Shown in pieces: positions 31,217 through 41,985 of a stretch of 64,000 nt of DNA; position 1 is the stretch's first letter, and each line of letters begins with the position of its first letter. Position numbers and translations under genes: made by a program. This DNA is from Archivesica marissinica (Eukaryota; Mollusca; Bivalvia; Venerida; Vesicomyidae), in NCBI GenBank assembly GCA_014843695.1, contig CM026387.1, forward strand, positions 68,246,630 to 68,310,629, read 5' to 3'. Under the pieces are notes generated by a model. The model ran no database searches and had not been told where the DNA came from. It saw only the letters and a list, made by a program, of their open reading frames with translations.

Positions 31217-34172
31217 TCATCATCAATCCTCTTCACCCCGGTTGGGGTATAGGGCCTTCACCACTGCTCTCCACTTGGACCGGTCCGTTGCTGCTGCTTT
31301 GGCTTCCCCCCAGGACATCCTGCTTCGGCGCAGCTCACGGTCCAGAGTCCTTCGCCATGTCGTAACTGGTCGACCTCTTTTCCGTGTGCCCTGTGGATTC
31401 CAATCCAGTGCTTGGCGTGCTATGTTGGGCTGGTCTCGTCGTAGAGTGTGCCCTATCCACCGCCACTGCCTCTGTGTGATAGAGTCTGTGATGGGGTCCT
31501 GTCTTGTTTGCCGCCACAACTCCTGGTTGGTGATCTTTTCTGGCCATCCGATGTGTAGGATCTGTCTGAGGCAGTTGTTGATGAATACCTGTAGTTTGTG
31601 GTCAAGGCCCTTGGTGCGTCTCCAGGTCTCAGCTCCGTACAAGAGGACTGTCTTAACATTCGTCTCAAACAGTTTGAGCTTTGTCTTGAGGTGGATGTTA
31701 TTGTTGTTCCATACTGGCTTCAACGTCACAAAGGCATGTCGTGCTTTCCCAATACGGGCTTGGATGTCTTCTTCTGTTCCCCCCGTGTTGCTGATGACAC
31801 TGCCGAGGTAGGTGAAGGAGTCAACATTATCGATTGGATGGCCATCTATCTGAATGGGTATGTTCCTTGCCGCGTTTACCCTGAGGCACTTGGTCTTCTT
31901 AATGTTGATCTCCAGCCCTGTAGTCTTCGCAACTGTGTGTAAGCGTTCTGACTTCTGTTGCATGTGTTGGTGTGTGTGGGACAGGAGGCCTATATCGTCC
32001 GCAAAGTCGAGGTCCTCCAACTTCTCTGTAAGTGTCCACTGTATTCCTCTTGGTCTGTCTACTGTCGTTCTCATTATCCAGTCTAGTACGACGGAGAAAA
32101 TGAGAGGCGAGAGCATACAGCCCTGACGGACGCCGGTGCTGACGGGAAATGGCTGTGAAAAGTTCATGTCATGGATCACATGGCAAGTGGTGTTGTTGTA
32201 CAGGCTCCGAATAATGTTGATGATCTTTCCTGGTATGCCGTAGTGCCCGAGGATGCTCCATATGACGTCTCTATCAATCGTGTCAAACGCTTTCTTGAAA
32301 TCGATGAAGTTGATGTAGATTGGAGACTGCCATTCGATGGACTGTTCAACGATGATGCGGAGTGTTGCTATCTGATCCGTGCATGATCTTCCTGCCCTGA
32401 ATCCTGCCTGTTCTTCCCTCAGCTTGGCGTTCACTGCATTCTTGATCCTTTCTAGTAGGAGTCTTGTGAGGACTTTACTTGGGATAGACAGCAGCTGGAT
32501 GCCCCTCCAATTCTGGCAGTTGCTGAGGTCACCCTTCTTCGGTAGCTTGACGATGTGCCCTACTCTCCATTCTTCTGAAACCACTTCTTCATCCCAGACT
32601 TGCTGTAGAAGGTCTAGTAGTAGTGCTGCTGTGGTCTCAGTCGATGCCTTCAGTGCTTCTGGTGGGATGTTGTCTGGCCCCGGTGCTTTCCCATTTTTGA
32701 TCTTGTTGATGGCCCTTGTCACTTCATTCCTTGTGATCTGTCCCATCTCTACTTCCAGTTCTGGTCCGTCTGCTATGTCTGGTGGGTTGGTCACAGGTAT
32801 ACCGCTGAGTAGTTCCTGGAAATGGTCCTTCCACCTTGTCATCTGGTCTTCTGGTTTGGAGAGGGTGTTACCATCAACGTCCTTCACTGGTTTGTTGGGG
32901 TTGCTCCTTCTGCCGGAAAGTTGTCTAGTTATGCTGTATAGGGTATTCATGTCGTTGTGGTATGCTGCTTCCTGTGCTTGTCCAGCCAGCTTGTCTACCT
33001 GATCCCGTTTGTCTTGTCGTGCGCTCTTCTTGACTTCTTTGTTCTTGGTGCTGTATTCTCCCTGGATGTTCTGTTTCTGTGCTCTGGTTTTCGCCTGCTT
33101 CAGTCGGTGCCGAATTTCTCTTCTTTCTTCAATGATCTGGATGGTGTGGTCTGTGAGCCATGTCTTGTACTTCTTCGTTCTAAATCCCAGCTTCTCTTCG
33201 CATGTCGTTGTGAAAGAGCATTTGACGCGGTCCCACTTCTTTTCCAACGATCCGTCTTCTAAGTCGGCTAGGGCCTGAAACCTGTTGCCGAGGGCGATGG
33301 CGAACTCTTGCTGTTGCTCTGTTGCCTTCAGTTTGGATGTGGCGTATCGCTTGTTCTGCTGGATGCCCGTCTTTCTTGCACTGGCAATTCTGACTTGTAG
33401 TTTGGCGATGACTAGTTCATGGTCGGAACCTGCATCAGCTCCTCGATACGCTCTGACATCCGTGAGGGTCCTCCTCCATCTTCTGGAGATCGTGACATGG
33501 TCGATCTGGTTTGCTGGTGCCTGGTCGGGTGATGTCCATGTGGTCTTGTGAATGATGCGATGTTTAAAGATAGTTCCACCGATGACAAGATCATTTAGCC
33601 CACAGAAGTTGACGAAGAGTTCCCCATTTTCATTCGTGGTCCCGAGTCCCTCCTTTCCCATGACGGTCTCTCTACCAGTGTTGGTTCCTCCAACTTTCGC
33701 ATTCATGTCACCCATAACAATGGTGATGTCCCTCTTGTGCACCCTGTCTAACACTCCTTGAAGCTGCTGGTAGAAGTCTTCTTTGGTGTCCATGTCTGCA
33801 GCGTTGGTTGGTGCATAGCACTGGACGATGGTAACTTCTTGAAATTTAGAGTGAAATCTGGCGGTCAGTAGTCTGTCACTTATTGGTTCCCATTCCAAAA
33901 GACATTTGTGCGCTTTCTTGGTAAGCATGAGTCCAACTCCGTTGCGATGTGCATCGTTCTCATTTGCTGGTCCAGAGTATAGAAGCGCGTGTCCTGTTGC
34001 CAAAGTAACCTTTCCTGCTGTGGTCCAACGTACCTCACTTAGTCCTAACATATCTATTTTATATCTATCCATCTCTCTGGACACCTGAGCCGCTTTTCCC
34101 GTTTCGTATAGTGTTCTTACATTCCAAAATCCGATCCGTGAGACGTTCTTAGGGGAGAGAAGATTTGTCCAC
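31217..34172 (-). mobile_element. APE-type non-LTR retrotransposon (LINE), 5' truncated
   Basis: Flanked by an 11-bp target duplication, CCTTACCTATA. The 3' end is a TGATGATGA tail placed directly after the ORF with almost no 3' UTR. That arrangement is typical of RTE-like elements, although the clade is not certain. The 5' junction cuts into the coding frame, so the 5' UTR and start codon are missing. Confidence 0.9.
31223..34171 (-). CDS. LINE endonuclease-reverse transcriptase
   Basis: An uninterrupted frame of about 982 codons. Near the truncated 5' end is RIGFWNVRTLYETGKAAQ, the start of an APE endonuclease. It is followed by LGLSEVRW (catalytic Glu), VMGDMNAKVGG, and GSDHELV (catalytic Asp-His). 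The reverse transcriptase shows FIDFKKAFDTIDRDV, TGVRQGCMLSPLIFSVVLDW, the active-site LDFADDIGLLS and YLGSVISNTGG. The C-terminus is basic and Trp-rich, ending PNRGEED. The first in-frame Met is at 34072, after the endonuclease start. A stop codon in the duplicated target lies just upstream at 34177, so this copy cannot make the full protein even though nothing else is broken. By eye it is RTE-like, but I/Nimb-like elements cannot be excluded. Confidence 0.92.
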   Translation of the reverse strand, partial: WTNLLSPKNVSRIGFWNVRTLYETGKAAQVSREMDRYKIDMLGLSEVRWTTAGKVTLATGHALLYSGPANENDAHRNGVGLMLTKKAHKCLLEWEPISDRLLTARFHSKFQEVTIVQCYAPTNAADMDTKEDFYQQLQGVLDRVHKRDITIVMGDMNAKVGGTNTGRETVMGKEGLGTTNENGELFVNFCGLNDLVIGGTIFKHRIIHKTTWTSPDQAPANQIDHVTISRRWRRTLTDVRAYRGADAGSDHELVIAKLQVRIASARKTGIQQNKRYATSKLKATEQQQEFAIALGNRFQALADLEDGSLEKKWDRVKCSFTTTCEEKLGFRTKKYKTWLTDHTIQIIEERREIRHRLKQAKTRAQKQNIQGEYSTKNKEVKKSARQDKRDQVDKLAGQAQEAAYHNDMNTLYSITRQLSGRRSNPNKPVKDVDGNTLSKPEDQMTRWKDHFQELLSGIPVTNPPDIADGPELEVEMGQITRNEVTRAINKIKNGKAPGPDNIPPEALKASTETTAALLLDLLQQVWDEEVVSEEWRVGHIVKLPKKGDLSNCQNWRGIQLLSIPSKVLTRLLLERIKNAVNAKLREEQAGFRAGRSCTDQIATLRIIVEQSIEWQSPIYINFIDFKKAFDTIDRDVIWSILGHYGIPGKIINIIRSLYNNTTCHVIHDMNFSQPFPVSTGVRQGCMLSPLIFSVVLDWIMRTTVDRPRGIQWTLTEKLEDLDFADDIGLLSHTHQHMQQKSERLHTVAKTTGLEINIKKTKCLRVNAARNIPIQIDGHPIDNVDSFTYLGSVISNTGGTEEDIQARIGKARHAFVTLKPVWNNNNIHLKTKLKLFETNVKTVLLYGAETWRRTKGLDHKLQVFINNCLRQILHIGWPEKITNQELWRQTRQDPITDSITQRQWRWIGHTLRRDQPNIARQALDWNPQGTRKRGRPVTTWRRTLDRELRRSRMSWGEAKAAATDRSKWRAVVKALYPNRGEED

Positions 34173-34248
34173 CCTTACCTATACAGTAGTGTAATATTCC
34201 AACGGTATTATTACTTTACTTTGAAAGCACAGTACAGTCTGATTGTTT

Positions 34249-34460
34249 AGGGCAGTCACTTGTATACATAACATTCGAAAACCAAAACAATCATTGTTGA
34301 ACCATCAAACCTAAAAATATTTTTCTGTAAGCCTACAGCTTTGACCACTCGGCCATCCTGCCATGTGTGATAATTCGATATATTTTATATTATTCAAATC
34401 AGTGTTTTAACTCGCCAATGTTTATATACATCAGCATGTTTGTATACAAGTGACTGGCCT
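34249..34460. mobile_element. MITE with GCAGTCACTTGTATACA ends
   Basis: The left end is GGCAGTCACTTGTATACATA; the right end is the inverted match TGTATACAAGTGACTGGCC. The interior holds a partial tRNA-Leu-like sequence on the minus strand (GGCAGGATGGCCGAGTGGTC at about 34364-34345). There is no coding capacity. Confidence 0.6.
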
Positions 34461-34916
34461 GATTAATCGAACTGTACGAACATGGCAAACACACGTTTAA
34501 TTAGTCGCCTAATTAGTTCAGACACGGAGCCTTTGTACCGTAATATACATGTATTATGTTTGATTTGAATTTCGCTGTACCAGTGAACTAGCTTAACAAA
34601 TATCTGAAAACAAATATATCTGATGTTTTATAATATTATATATACATCACTATTGCATTTCCTACCCCTGATTCTATACATTTTCGTATGAGGGTTACCA
34701 ACTAATGGTATGTAGCTTGCATTGCACACTCGAAGTTACGGTCATTCGCATTAGCAGTGTTAGGCAGCGTTCATCGCGAGAAAGGGCGTGTCTTACAGTT
34801 AGTTACCTGTTCCGGCACACGGTAAGTTGCAAATCTGGACTAAATCATTTTAAATGCAAAGTGTGCTATATTTTCTTTGTGACATTGAAAATAATAATTA
34901 ATGTAAATATAAAGTA
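34461..34916. other. Intergenic, nothing recognised
   Basis: AT-rich with no assigned gene. The 71-codon frame from 34705 has no recognisable content. Confidence 0.4.
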
Positions 34917-35064
34917 TTGAATCGAGGGTTAATAGTTTCCATCGGGGTATGAACTACACTGAGCGTTGTTAAAGTGTGTGGAGGCCGAAGGCATTCACGC
35001 TAATGTTAAACAAGCCCAATGTAGTTCATATCCCCAATGGAAACTATTAACCCGCGATTCATTC
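34917..35064. mobile_element. Palindromic MITE, ~148 bp
   Basis: The left arm is GAATCGAGGGTTAATAGTTT then CCATCGGGGTATGAACTACA. The right arm is its reverse complement with few changes (TGTAGTTCATATCCCCAATG, GAAACTATTAACCCGCGATTC). The loop is about 50 bp. Confidence 0.8.
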
Positions 35065-35092
35065 CATAATAGTTCTCATTGCTATAATGTCC

Positions 35093-36043
35093 TTTAACCC
35101 TTTCCTTCTCAAAGATTTAGGTTAATTTACTATTATATCTCGATGCAAACGACAGCCATTTAGCTATCATGCAGTGGATAAGTAGTCGCCATATCTATCC
35201 CACCTCCATAGATATTACTGGGACTACATGAGATTTAGGTTAATATACTATTATATCTCCATACAAACGACAGCCATTTAGCTATCATGCAGTGGATAAG
35301 TAGTCGCCATATCTATCCCACCTCTATTATTACTGGGACTACATAGAGATTTAGGTTAATATACTATTATATCTCGATGCAAACGACAGCCATTTAGCTA
35401 TCATGCAGTGGATAAGTAGTCGCCATATCTATCCCACCTCCATATATATTACTGGGACTTCATAGAGATTTAGGTTAATATACTATTATATCTCGATGCA
35501 AACGACAGCCATTTAGCTATCATGCAGTGGATAAGTAGTCGCCATATCTATCCCACCTCCATATATATTACTGGGACTTCATAGAGATTTAGGTTAATAT
35601 ACTATTATATCTCCATACAAACGACAGCCATTTAGCTATCATGCAGTGGATAAGTAGTCGCCATATCTATCCCACCTCTATAGATATTACTGGGACTACA
35701 TAGAGATTTAGGTTAATATACTATTATATCTCGATGCAAACGACAGCCATTTAGCTATCATGCAGTGGATAAGTAGTCGCCATATCTATCCCACCTCCAT
35801 AGATATTACTGGGACTACATAGAGATTTAGGTTAATATACTATTATATCTCGATGCAAACGACAGCCATTTAGCTATCATGCAGTGGATAAGTAGTCGCC
35901 ATATCTATCCCACCTCCATAGATATTACTGGGACTACATGATATGCTGGCCTTTATTATGAGCATTGGTTTGCTACTACTTTGTCAATGTATGTCGTATT
36001 GGTAATGGCGTCAAGAGGTGCTTCTATGAGGGAAAGGGTTAAA
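35093..36043. mobile_element. TIR element enclosing a 119-bp tandem array
   Basis: An exact 13-bp inverted repeat TTTAACCCTTTCC (35093-35105) and GGAAAGGGTTAAA (36031-36043) encloses the array and about 90 bp of unique sequence. It is probably a non-autonomous DNA element of the kind that carries a tandem core. Confidence 0.6.
35113..35940. repeat. 119-bp tandem repeat, 7 copies
   Basis: Unit starts AGATTTAGGTTAATATACTA lie at 35113, 35231, 35347, 35466, 35585, 35704 and 35823. The units are near identical and contain GACAGCCATTTAGCTATCAT and GTAGTCGCCATATCTATCCC. Confidence 0.95.
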
Positions 36044-36544
36044 TATAAATATTACCAAAATGTCTATCATCTATCCAAATGATGGCGTTAATAATTGAAA
36101 TACATGTGACACAGGGGGCGTTAATGCTAATTTCTCGGTAACGCAACAATTCCTTGGACATGTTTCTCGTTACTATTTGTTATGAGTTATTTACTCAGTA
36201 ATTGACATTATTTTCTAAAAATAAAAAGTAATTTCCTCTATTGTTTTAATTGCTTGTTGTTTTAATACAATACAACACTGGTACCGTTGGTATGCCACTT
36301 ATTTTGCGTCAGGAGCTTGCTGTTCTAACATAGAACACGATGGCACATATTTTCAAAATGGTGGATGAACATAAGGTACTTAGGTTATAATCCACTAAAT
36401 CGTAACAATACCTTTACCCAGGGATATGATCACAATATACTCGTGATGTATCTTGGATAGAGTCCTGCTGTGGATGGTCCGATAGTTTTAGTATAATAAT
36501 ATGTTATTGTATATTTTTATACAAATAAAATCAAGCAACATTCA
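36044..36544. other. Intergenic, nothing recognised
   Basis: No gene or repeat assigned. Confidence 0.4.
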
Positions 36545-37135
36545 AAATGGGTGGCCCGGTATTTTATGAACCGTGCTAATGGGCGGCCCGGTATTTCATG
36601 AACCGTGCTAATGGGTGGCCCGGTATTTTATGAACCGCGCTAATGGGTGGCCCGGTATTTTATGAACAGTGCTAATGGGTGGCCCGGTATTTCATGAACA
36701 GTGCTAATGGGTGACCCGGTAGTTTATGATCCGTGCTAATGGGCGGTCCGGTATTGTATGAACAGTGCTAATGGGTGGCCCGGTAGTTTATGATCCGTGC
36801 TAATGGGTGGTCCGGTATTTCATGAATCGTGCTAATGGACGGCCCGGTAGTTTATGATCCGTGTTAATGGGTGGTCCGGTATTTTATGAACCGTGCTAAT
36901 GGGTGGCCCGGTATTTCATGAACCGTGCTAATGGACGGCCCGGTATTTTATGAACCGTGCTAATGGGTGGCCCGGTATTTCATGAACCGTGCTAATGGAC
37001 GGCCCGGTATTTTATGAACCGTGCTAATGGGTGGTCCGGTATTTTATGAACAGTGCTAATGGGCGGCCCGGTATTTTATGAACAGTGCTAATGGGTGGCA
37101 CGGTATTTCATGAACCGTGCCAATGGGTGGGCAGT
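36545..37135. repeat. 32-bp minisatellite, about 18 copies
   Basis: The unit is ATGGGTGGCCCGGTATTTTA then TGAACCGTGCTA, with variants at GGTGG/GGCGG/GACGG and CCGTG/CAGTG. Confidence 0.95.
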
Positions 37136-37313
37136 GTAATTGAAGTCACCGATGGTTGATACACGTTTATATACAATGCAAGCTGGTGTGTGTACGTATC
37201 CGTTTTGCTATGTACCTTGTTCGCAGAATGTCACTTTTCTTTCCTTCTTCAACATCATTTTCGTCAACATTCCCTCTCTGATCCCTCCCTCCCTCCCCAC
37301 TCCCCCTTCCCAC

Positions 37314-37540
37314 ACGAATATACGTACGTACAATGGAGGTTTCTGAACATATACGAGTATACGTACGTACAATGGAGGTTTCCGAACGTATACGACTATA
37401 CGTACGTACAATGGAGGTTTCTGAACATATACGACTATACGTACGTACAATGGAGGTTTCTGAACATATACGACTATACGTACGTACAATGGAGGTTTCT
37501 GAACATATACGACTATACGTACGTACACTGGAGGTCCATT
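37314..37540. repeat. 39-bp minisatellite, about 6 copies
   Basis: The unit is TATACGTACGTACAATGGAG then GTTTCTGAACATATACGAC. The unit is 13 codons long, so both strands stay open by chance. Confidence 0.93.
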
Positions 37541-38222
37541 AAACTATTAAGAATACTCTGTCTTTGATTCTAATCAGTTTCCTCCAAGTGATATGTGTAG
37601 TATATGCATTGTACAAACTGTATAATATTGGTATATACAATATGTTTAACTAAATAAAAGTATATAGTAATTTAAAATACTTGCATTAAAATGCTACACT
37701 CTCGAAATAAGGTAATAAGAACTCGTGGAATTAGCTATACGTTATTAAATTAATTAAACGTTATATTGGATTTAATGTCGCGTAGATATATAAATACGGT
37801 TGAAATGGTCGTATCATTGTTTGTTTCGTAATAAACACATTCATGTTCAGTATTCGACCTGACGCAGATTTGCTGAACTCTTAATTCATACAGTGTAGGG
37901 ACACACACAAAGGGTTAACATGTAAGATTTAATTCCTCTAAACTCCTTGAGCATTCAACAATAGCAACGTCGTTCTATTCATGAGATTAAAATATAGAAA
38001 GTATTTTTAATTCTTTTAAGTTTTAAGATTTAGTGTTTACCCGACCGATCATGTAGTTTTAATTGAAAATTTCTGTGTTGATGAGGCAGTTCAGGACAGG
38101 AGAGTTGGTGAGGTAGACATACATTGCTAAACCTCGAACACAATTGTAAGTACATGTTTCTAACATCGAATAATAAATGCATTCTTATGATCTTATTGAA
38201 GTCATATAGTGTAACATTGTAA
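37541..38222. other. Intergenic, nothing recognised
   Basis: AT-rich, no gene or repeat assigned. Confidence 0.4.
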
Positions 38223-39300
38223 CTATGCTAAACTATAAAGGAACTCAAATAATGTTTTATTAGCTAATATATAAATGAAATACACAAGAATCAGACATAA
38301 CGTAGGAGTTTCAATATAAGTACGAACTCGTGTTGAATCTTTTAATCTTCGCCTATTCCAGTCTTGTAAATACTTATCATCTAGCCGGTGTTTAAACGTT
38401 GCTAAACATATGTATATGTCTCCTACTCTTTGACAAATCCACACGGGATTAAAACCTAAGTCATGTAACATATTATAATAACACTGACATTATCTTATAA
38501 TTGCATACTCTATTTTATTAAGTAATGTACATCTACCAATTTCTCCATAAACGAAACTATGTTGTGTCTGTGCACGTACACCGAGCAGTTGTTGTACCTT
38601 TCCAATTGTAGCTAACTCGTTGAGGTCCCATATTTCACACCCATAACTAAGAATTGGTGTAATGTGTTTATCAAACGAATCAAGAGAATGACTGTATTTT
38701 TGTTTTACTTCTATTCACAGTTAACTTCCACACTGACACTAATTATACAACATATCTAAACCCTTTTGTTAACTATTTTCAGATTCTGCAAATATTACTA
38801 TATCGTCTGCATATAATAACAAAAATAACGTTAGCATACCAACATCCACTCCATCATAACCATTTATCATAAACTCCTCTTCAATATCATTTAAGTAAAT
38901 GGAGAATAAAAAAAGGAGATAAACATTCACATTTTCTAAGTCCCATACAACATGTAAATTCATCACTTAACTAGTATATTTTGATATTTAACTCTCGCTG
39001 TAACATGTGTATACATTGACTTCATATTGTTAAGAATTTTACCACTAACACCTACTATTAATACCGTATACCACATTATATCTCTAACTACACAGTCGAA
39101 GGCTTTCATCAAATCAATGAAGACTACATACAACTTCCTATTGTTATTTATCATATGATTTATTATTCCCTGCAATATAAAGATGTTATCAGCCAGCCTG
39201 TGCTTCTATAGGCATTATACATTTTAGTCCGAGTAGTCAATCGAGTATATAATAATTTATTCTTGTAAATAGTTTTCCAAGCGATTCAGTCCTCTCAAAC
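38223..39300 (-). pseudogene. Degenerate LINE reverse transcriptase
   Basis: Minus-strand fragments in several frames. LYVVFIDLMKAFDCV (39130-39090) is the RT palm motif A region, and LLLYADDIVIFAES (38810-38775) is the active-site motif. FDKHITPILSYGCEIWDLN (about 38670-38615) with YGEIGRCTL belongs to the thumb/connection region. FKHRLDDKYLQDWNRRR (about 38400-38350) follows. Frameshifts and stops separate them, and the 5' half and 3' end are missing. It differs from the intact LINE at 31217 and is more like the elements whose 3' ends lie at 28509 and 52816. Confidence 0.8.
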
Positions 39301-39365
39301 GTACGTGGGTGATTCTCTGTGGGTGTTATTTTTAACTAATGTGTTGTTCTTGATGAATGGTAGTA

Positions 39366-39634
39366 CAGACGGATCTGTAGTCCAGTGGTAACACGCTGGG
39401 CTGGTAATTCAGGGATCGCAGGTTCGATCCCCCGTCTGACCCCTAATAACATTAAGAGTCTTTCAGATGGGACTTTAAACCGAGGTCTCGTGTCGGTGCT
39501 GCACACCGTGCGCGTAAAAGAACCAGAGGAGACTCTGGAATGGATCTCTGTCTGTATCATTGCACTATCCTCCAAAATCTAAATGACTAATCTATTCAGG
39601 AGGCGTCGCTCAAAAATAAACGTAAAACACACAC
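39366..39634 (+). mobile_element. tRNA-Thr-like SINE, family A
   Basis: The tRNA-like head is intact with a GGCTGGTAATTCAGG anticodon arm. The tail lacks the GGGCAACCGGTAGCGACG block: CGCTC joins directly to AAAAATAAACG. Confidence 0.88.
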
Positions 39635-39981
39635 ATGAATGGTAGTAAAATTGCGAACTTAGAAGATAATTAGTTTTATTCAATCTGAAAATCTTATTTC
39701 TTCCCATGAAATGTATAGATCATATTAATTACTATTCAGGCTAATTGCAAAACTATATTATATACTAGTCCCATTGGATACAAGCCTCTTATATATTAGC
39801 CCCATTTCTGTATGAATCAACTCCTCTATAGTATATATAGTGACTACTCTGCTACTTGGCACGAGAACCCACCAATGAACCGCCACGCTGTATATAATTA
39901 TCTATTATGTTCAATTATATCTTCAACAAAAGCGACAGTTCAGCTGTTATTTATTTTCAGTAGACCGATATTTCCTTAATC
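39635..39981 (+). other. Upstream region of the second Tctex1-like gene
   Basis: No assigned elements. A TTATTTATTTTCAG acceptor-like site lies about 20 bases before the predicted ATG, so a noncoding first exon could exist further upstream. Confidence 0.35.
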
Positions 39982-40014
39982 ATGTCAACATCAACAGATG
40001 CAGTCTCAAAACTA
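39982..40014 (+). CDS. Tctex1-like gene B, predicted exon 1
   Basis: An ATG at 39982 starts 11 codons (Met-Ser-Thr-Ser-Thr-Asp-Ala-Val-Ser-Lys-Leu) that end at a GTGAGT donor in phase 0. This fits the phase-0 acceptor before 42900. The design mirrors gene A exon 1 (short, Ser/Thr/Asp-rich, phase 0). Confidence 0.62.
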
Positions 40015-40339
40015 GTGAGTATAAATAGATACATTCCATGCTTTTATTTAATAAATACACACCTTCTACACACAGGCAGACGTCATTTGATAGTATAACG
40101 GAAGCTGAACATATACCTTTTTTTATAGAACACATATGTGCTTTGATAGAAGAATTGGGATAACATCAAAGCCAACACATTGAAGAAAAATATATGTGTT
40201 ATCGTCTATCCGTGCTTCTACATAGATAACTGCAAGTATGAGTTCTTGTAAAGGAAACCCCGTGTAATCCCCATTTAATTGGACATGTGAATGACCCAAG
40301 TAGCACATGAAAATCGCACATGAAATAAAACAGTTATGA

Positions 40340-41020
40340 GAATCTGTTCAAGGTGGCTATCGAAGTCTAACACAGGTGTTTTGGAGATGAAGCGGAAACG
40401 CTTTGTGTTATAGAAATGTTCAAGGAGCCGTACATCCGCTAAGAAACCCCAACCTGAACTGGATTACAATATGCACACCTAGACATAATACTGCTGCTTC
40501 CTGCCAAGTTTGGTGAAAATCCGACACAGAGTTTTGGAGATAAAGCCTAGGTGAATTTGGACAGGCGGACAAACACATATGTTCAAAGGGCCGTACATCC
40601 GAAAACAAAATGTTGAAAGGGCCACAAATCCACAAATACTCCACATAACCACAAAGGTCATTATATGCACAGCTCGATATCATACTTATGCTTCGTGTCA
40701 AGTCAGGTGAAAACCCCACAAAGGGTCTCGAAGATGAAGCGCGGAAAAGTTTTGCAGAACCGGATAACAATATGCACAAGTAGACATAATACTGATGCTT
40801 CCTGTCAAGGTTGGTGACACTCCGATACGGGGTTTTGGAGATAAAGTGGGAACAAGGTAAGATTGGACAGACGGACAAATAAACGGACACAATATTAAGT
40901 GGCTATACATGTGTTCTCTATAGCCACATAAACGGATTTGATGGACACATAAACATTTGTATAGCCACATGACCTCCTAACACCATTTTATAGATGCAGA
41001 CAGACGGACGGACACGTGGG
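40340..41020. repeat. Dispersed repeat with internal tandem duplications
   Basis: The motif CAAGTTTGGTGAAAATCCGA ... TTTTGGAGATAAAGC recurs with divergence at about 40348, 40503, 40697 and 40807, and the end reads GCAGACAGACGGACGGACAC. It is similar in style to 8785-9020. It lies in intron 1 of gene B. Confidence 0.5.
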
Positions 41021-41039
41021 TCATACATATGGTATAGAT

Positions 41040-41985
41040 AGGTTAGAACTGATAGGTTAGAGATACTGGCATAGGTGGGCTTGTAAAGGTCGACCGATAG
41101 GCGGGAGGTTCATCGATAGATGGGATGGGTGGAAGGCCCACGGATAGGTGAAATGTTCGCGGATAGGTATATGGTTCAAGGATATGTGAGAGGTTTTCGG
41201 ATAGGCAGAGGGTCCACAGATAGACGGGAGTCCAATGGAAATGTTGGATCATTGGAAGGTACACACATATGCGAGATGGTTGGAGTTCCACGGATAGAAG
41301 GGAGTCCAATGGAAATGTTGGATCATTGGTAGGTACACACATATGCGAGATGGTTGGAGTTCCACGGATAGACGGGAGTCCAATGGAAATGTTGGATCAT
41401 TGGAAGGTACACACATATGCGAGATGGTTGGAGTTCCACGGATAGAAGGGAGTCCAATGGAAATGTTGGATCATTGGTAGGTACACACATACGCGAGATG
41501 GTTGGAGTTCCACGGATAGACGGGAGTCCAATTGAAATGTTTGATCATTGGTAGGTACACACATATGCGAGATGGTTGGAGTTCCACGTATAGATGGGAG
41601 GTTCACCGGTATAGGGGATTGGTGGAAGGTCATCGGATATGTAAGATATTCGAGGATAGGTGGGAGGTCCACGAGTATGTTGAAGATCCGCGTAAACGGA
41701 GTGATGTCGACGAATAGGTGGATAGGTGGTCAGTTAGATAGATAGATGAGGTGCGTGGAAGGTCTACGAATAGGTGGTAGGTCCATGAATATGTGGGAGG
41801 TCCACGGACAGGTGGGAGGTCCACGTACATGTGGTAGGTCAATGAATAGGTGGGAGGTCCACGGATAGGTGGGAGGTTCACGGACAGGTGGGAGGTCCAT
41901 GAATAGGTGGGAGGTCCACGGACATGTGGTAGGTCCACGGACAGGTGGGAGGTCCACGGACAGGTTGGATTCACGCATTGTTGAG
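41040..41985. repeat. Nested minisatellite: ~20-bp units with a 74-bp higher-order block
   Basis: Degenerate ~20-bp units (GGTGGGAGGTCCACGGATAG) fill 41040-41220 and 41590-41965. Between them 41225-41590 is made of about five 74-bp units (ACACACATATGCGAGATGGT, TGGAGTTCCACGGATAGACG, GGAGTCCAATGGAAATGTTG), which look like a secondary amplification. It lies in intron 1 of gene B. Confidence 0.88.

Larger units (their letters stand above)
31077..34234. mobile_element. MITE, second copy, interrupted by a LINE
   Basis: The left part 31077-31216 and right part 34173-34234 together rebuild the 188-bp MITE at 30813, with the same TA-flanked CTGTGCTTTCAAAGTAAAGT terminal repeats. The LINE at 31217-34172 splits it, and CCTTACCTATA is duplicated on both sides (31206-31216, 34173-34183). 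Confidence 0.9.

Noticed and set aside
31203..33761. Several plus-strand frames of 60-207 codons opposite the LINE
   Set aside because: Antisense shadows of the endonuclease-RT coding frame.
34340..34372. A tRNA-Leu gene on the minus strand
   Set aside because: Only the 5' portion (GGCAGGATGGCCGAGTGGTC) is recognisable. The anticodon arm and 3' half do not fold, and it lies inside a MITE.
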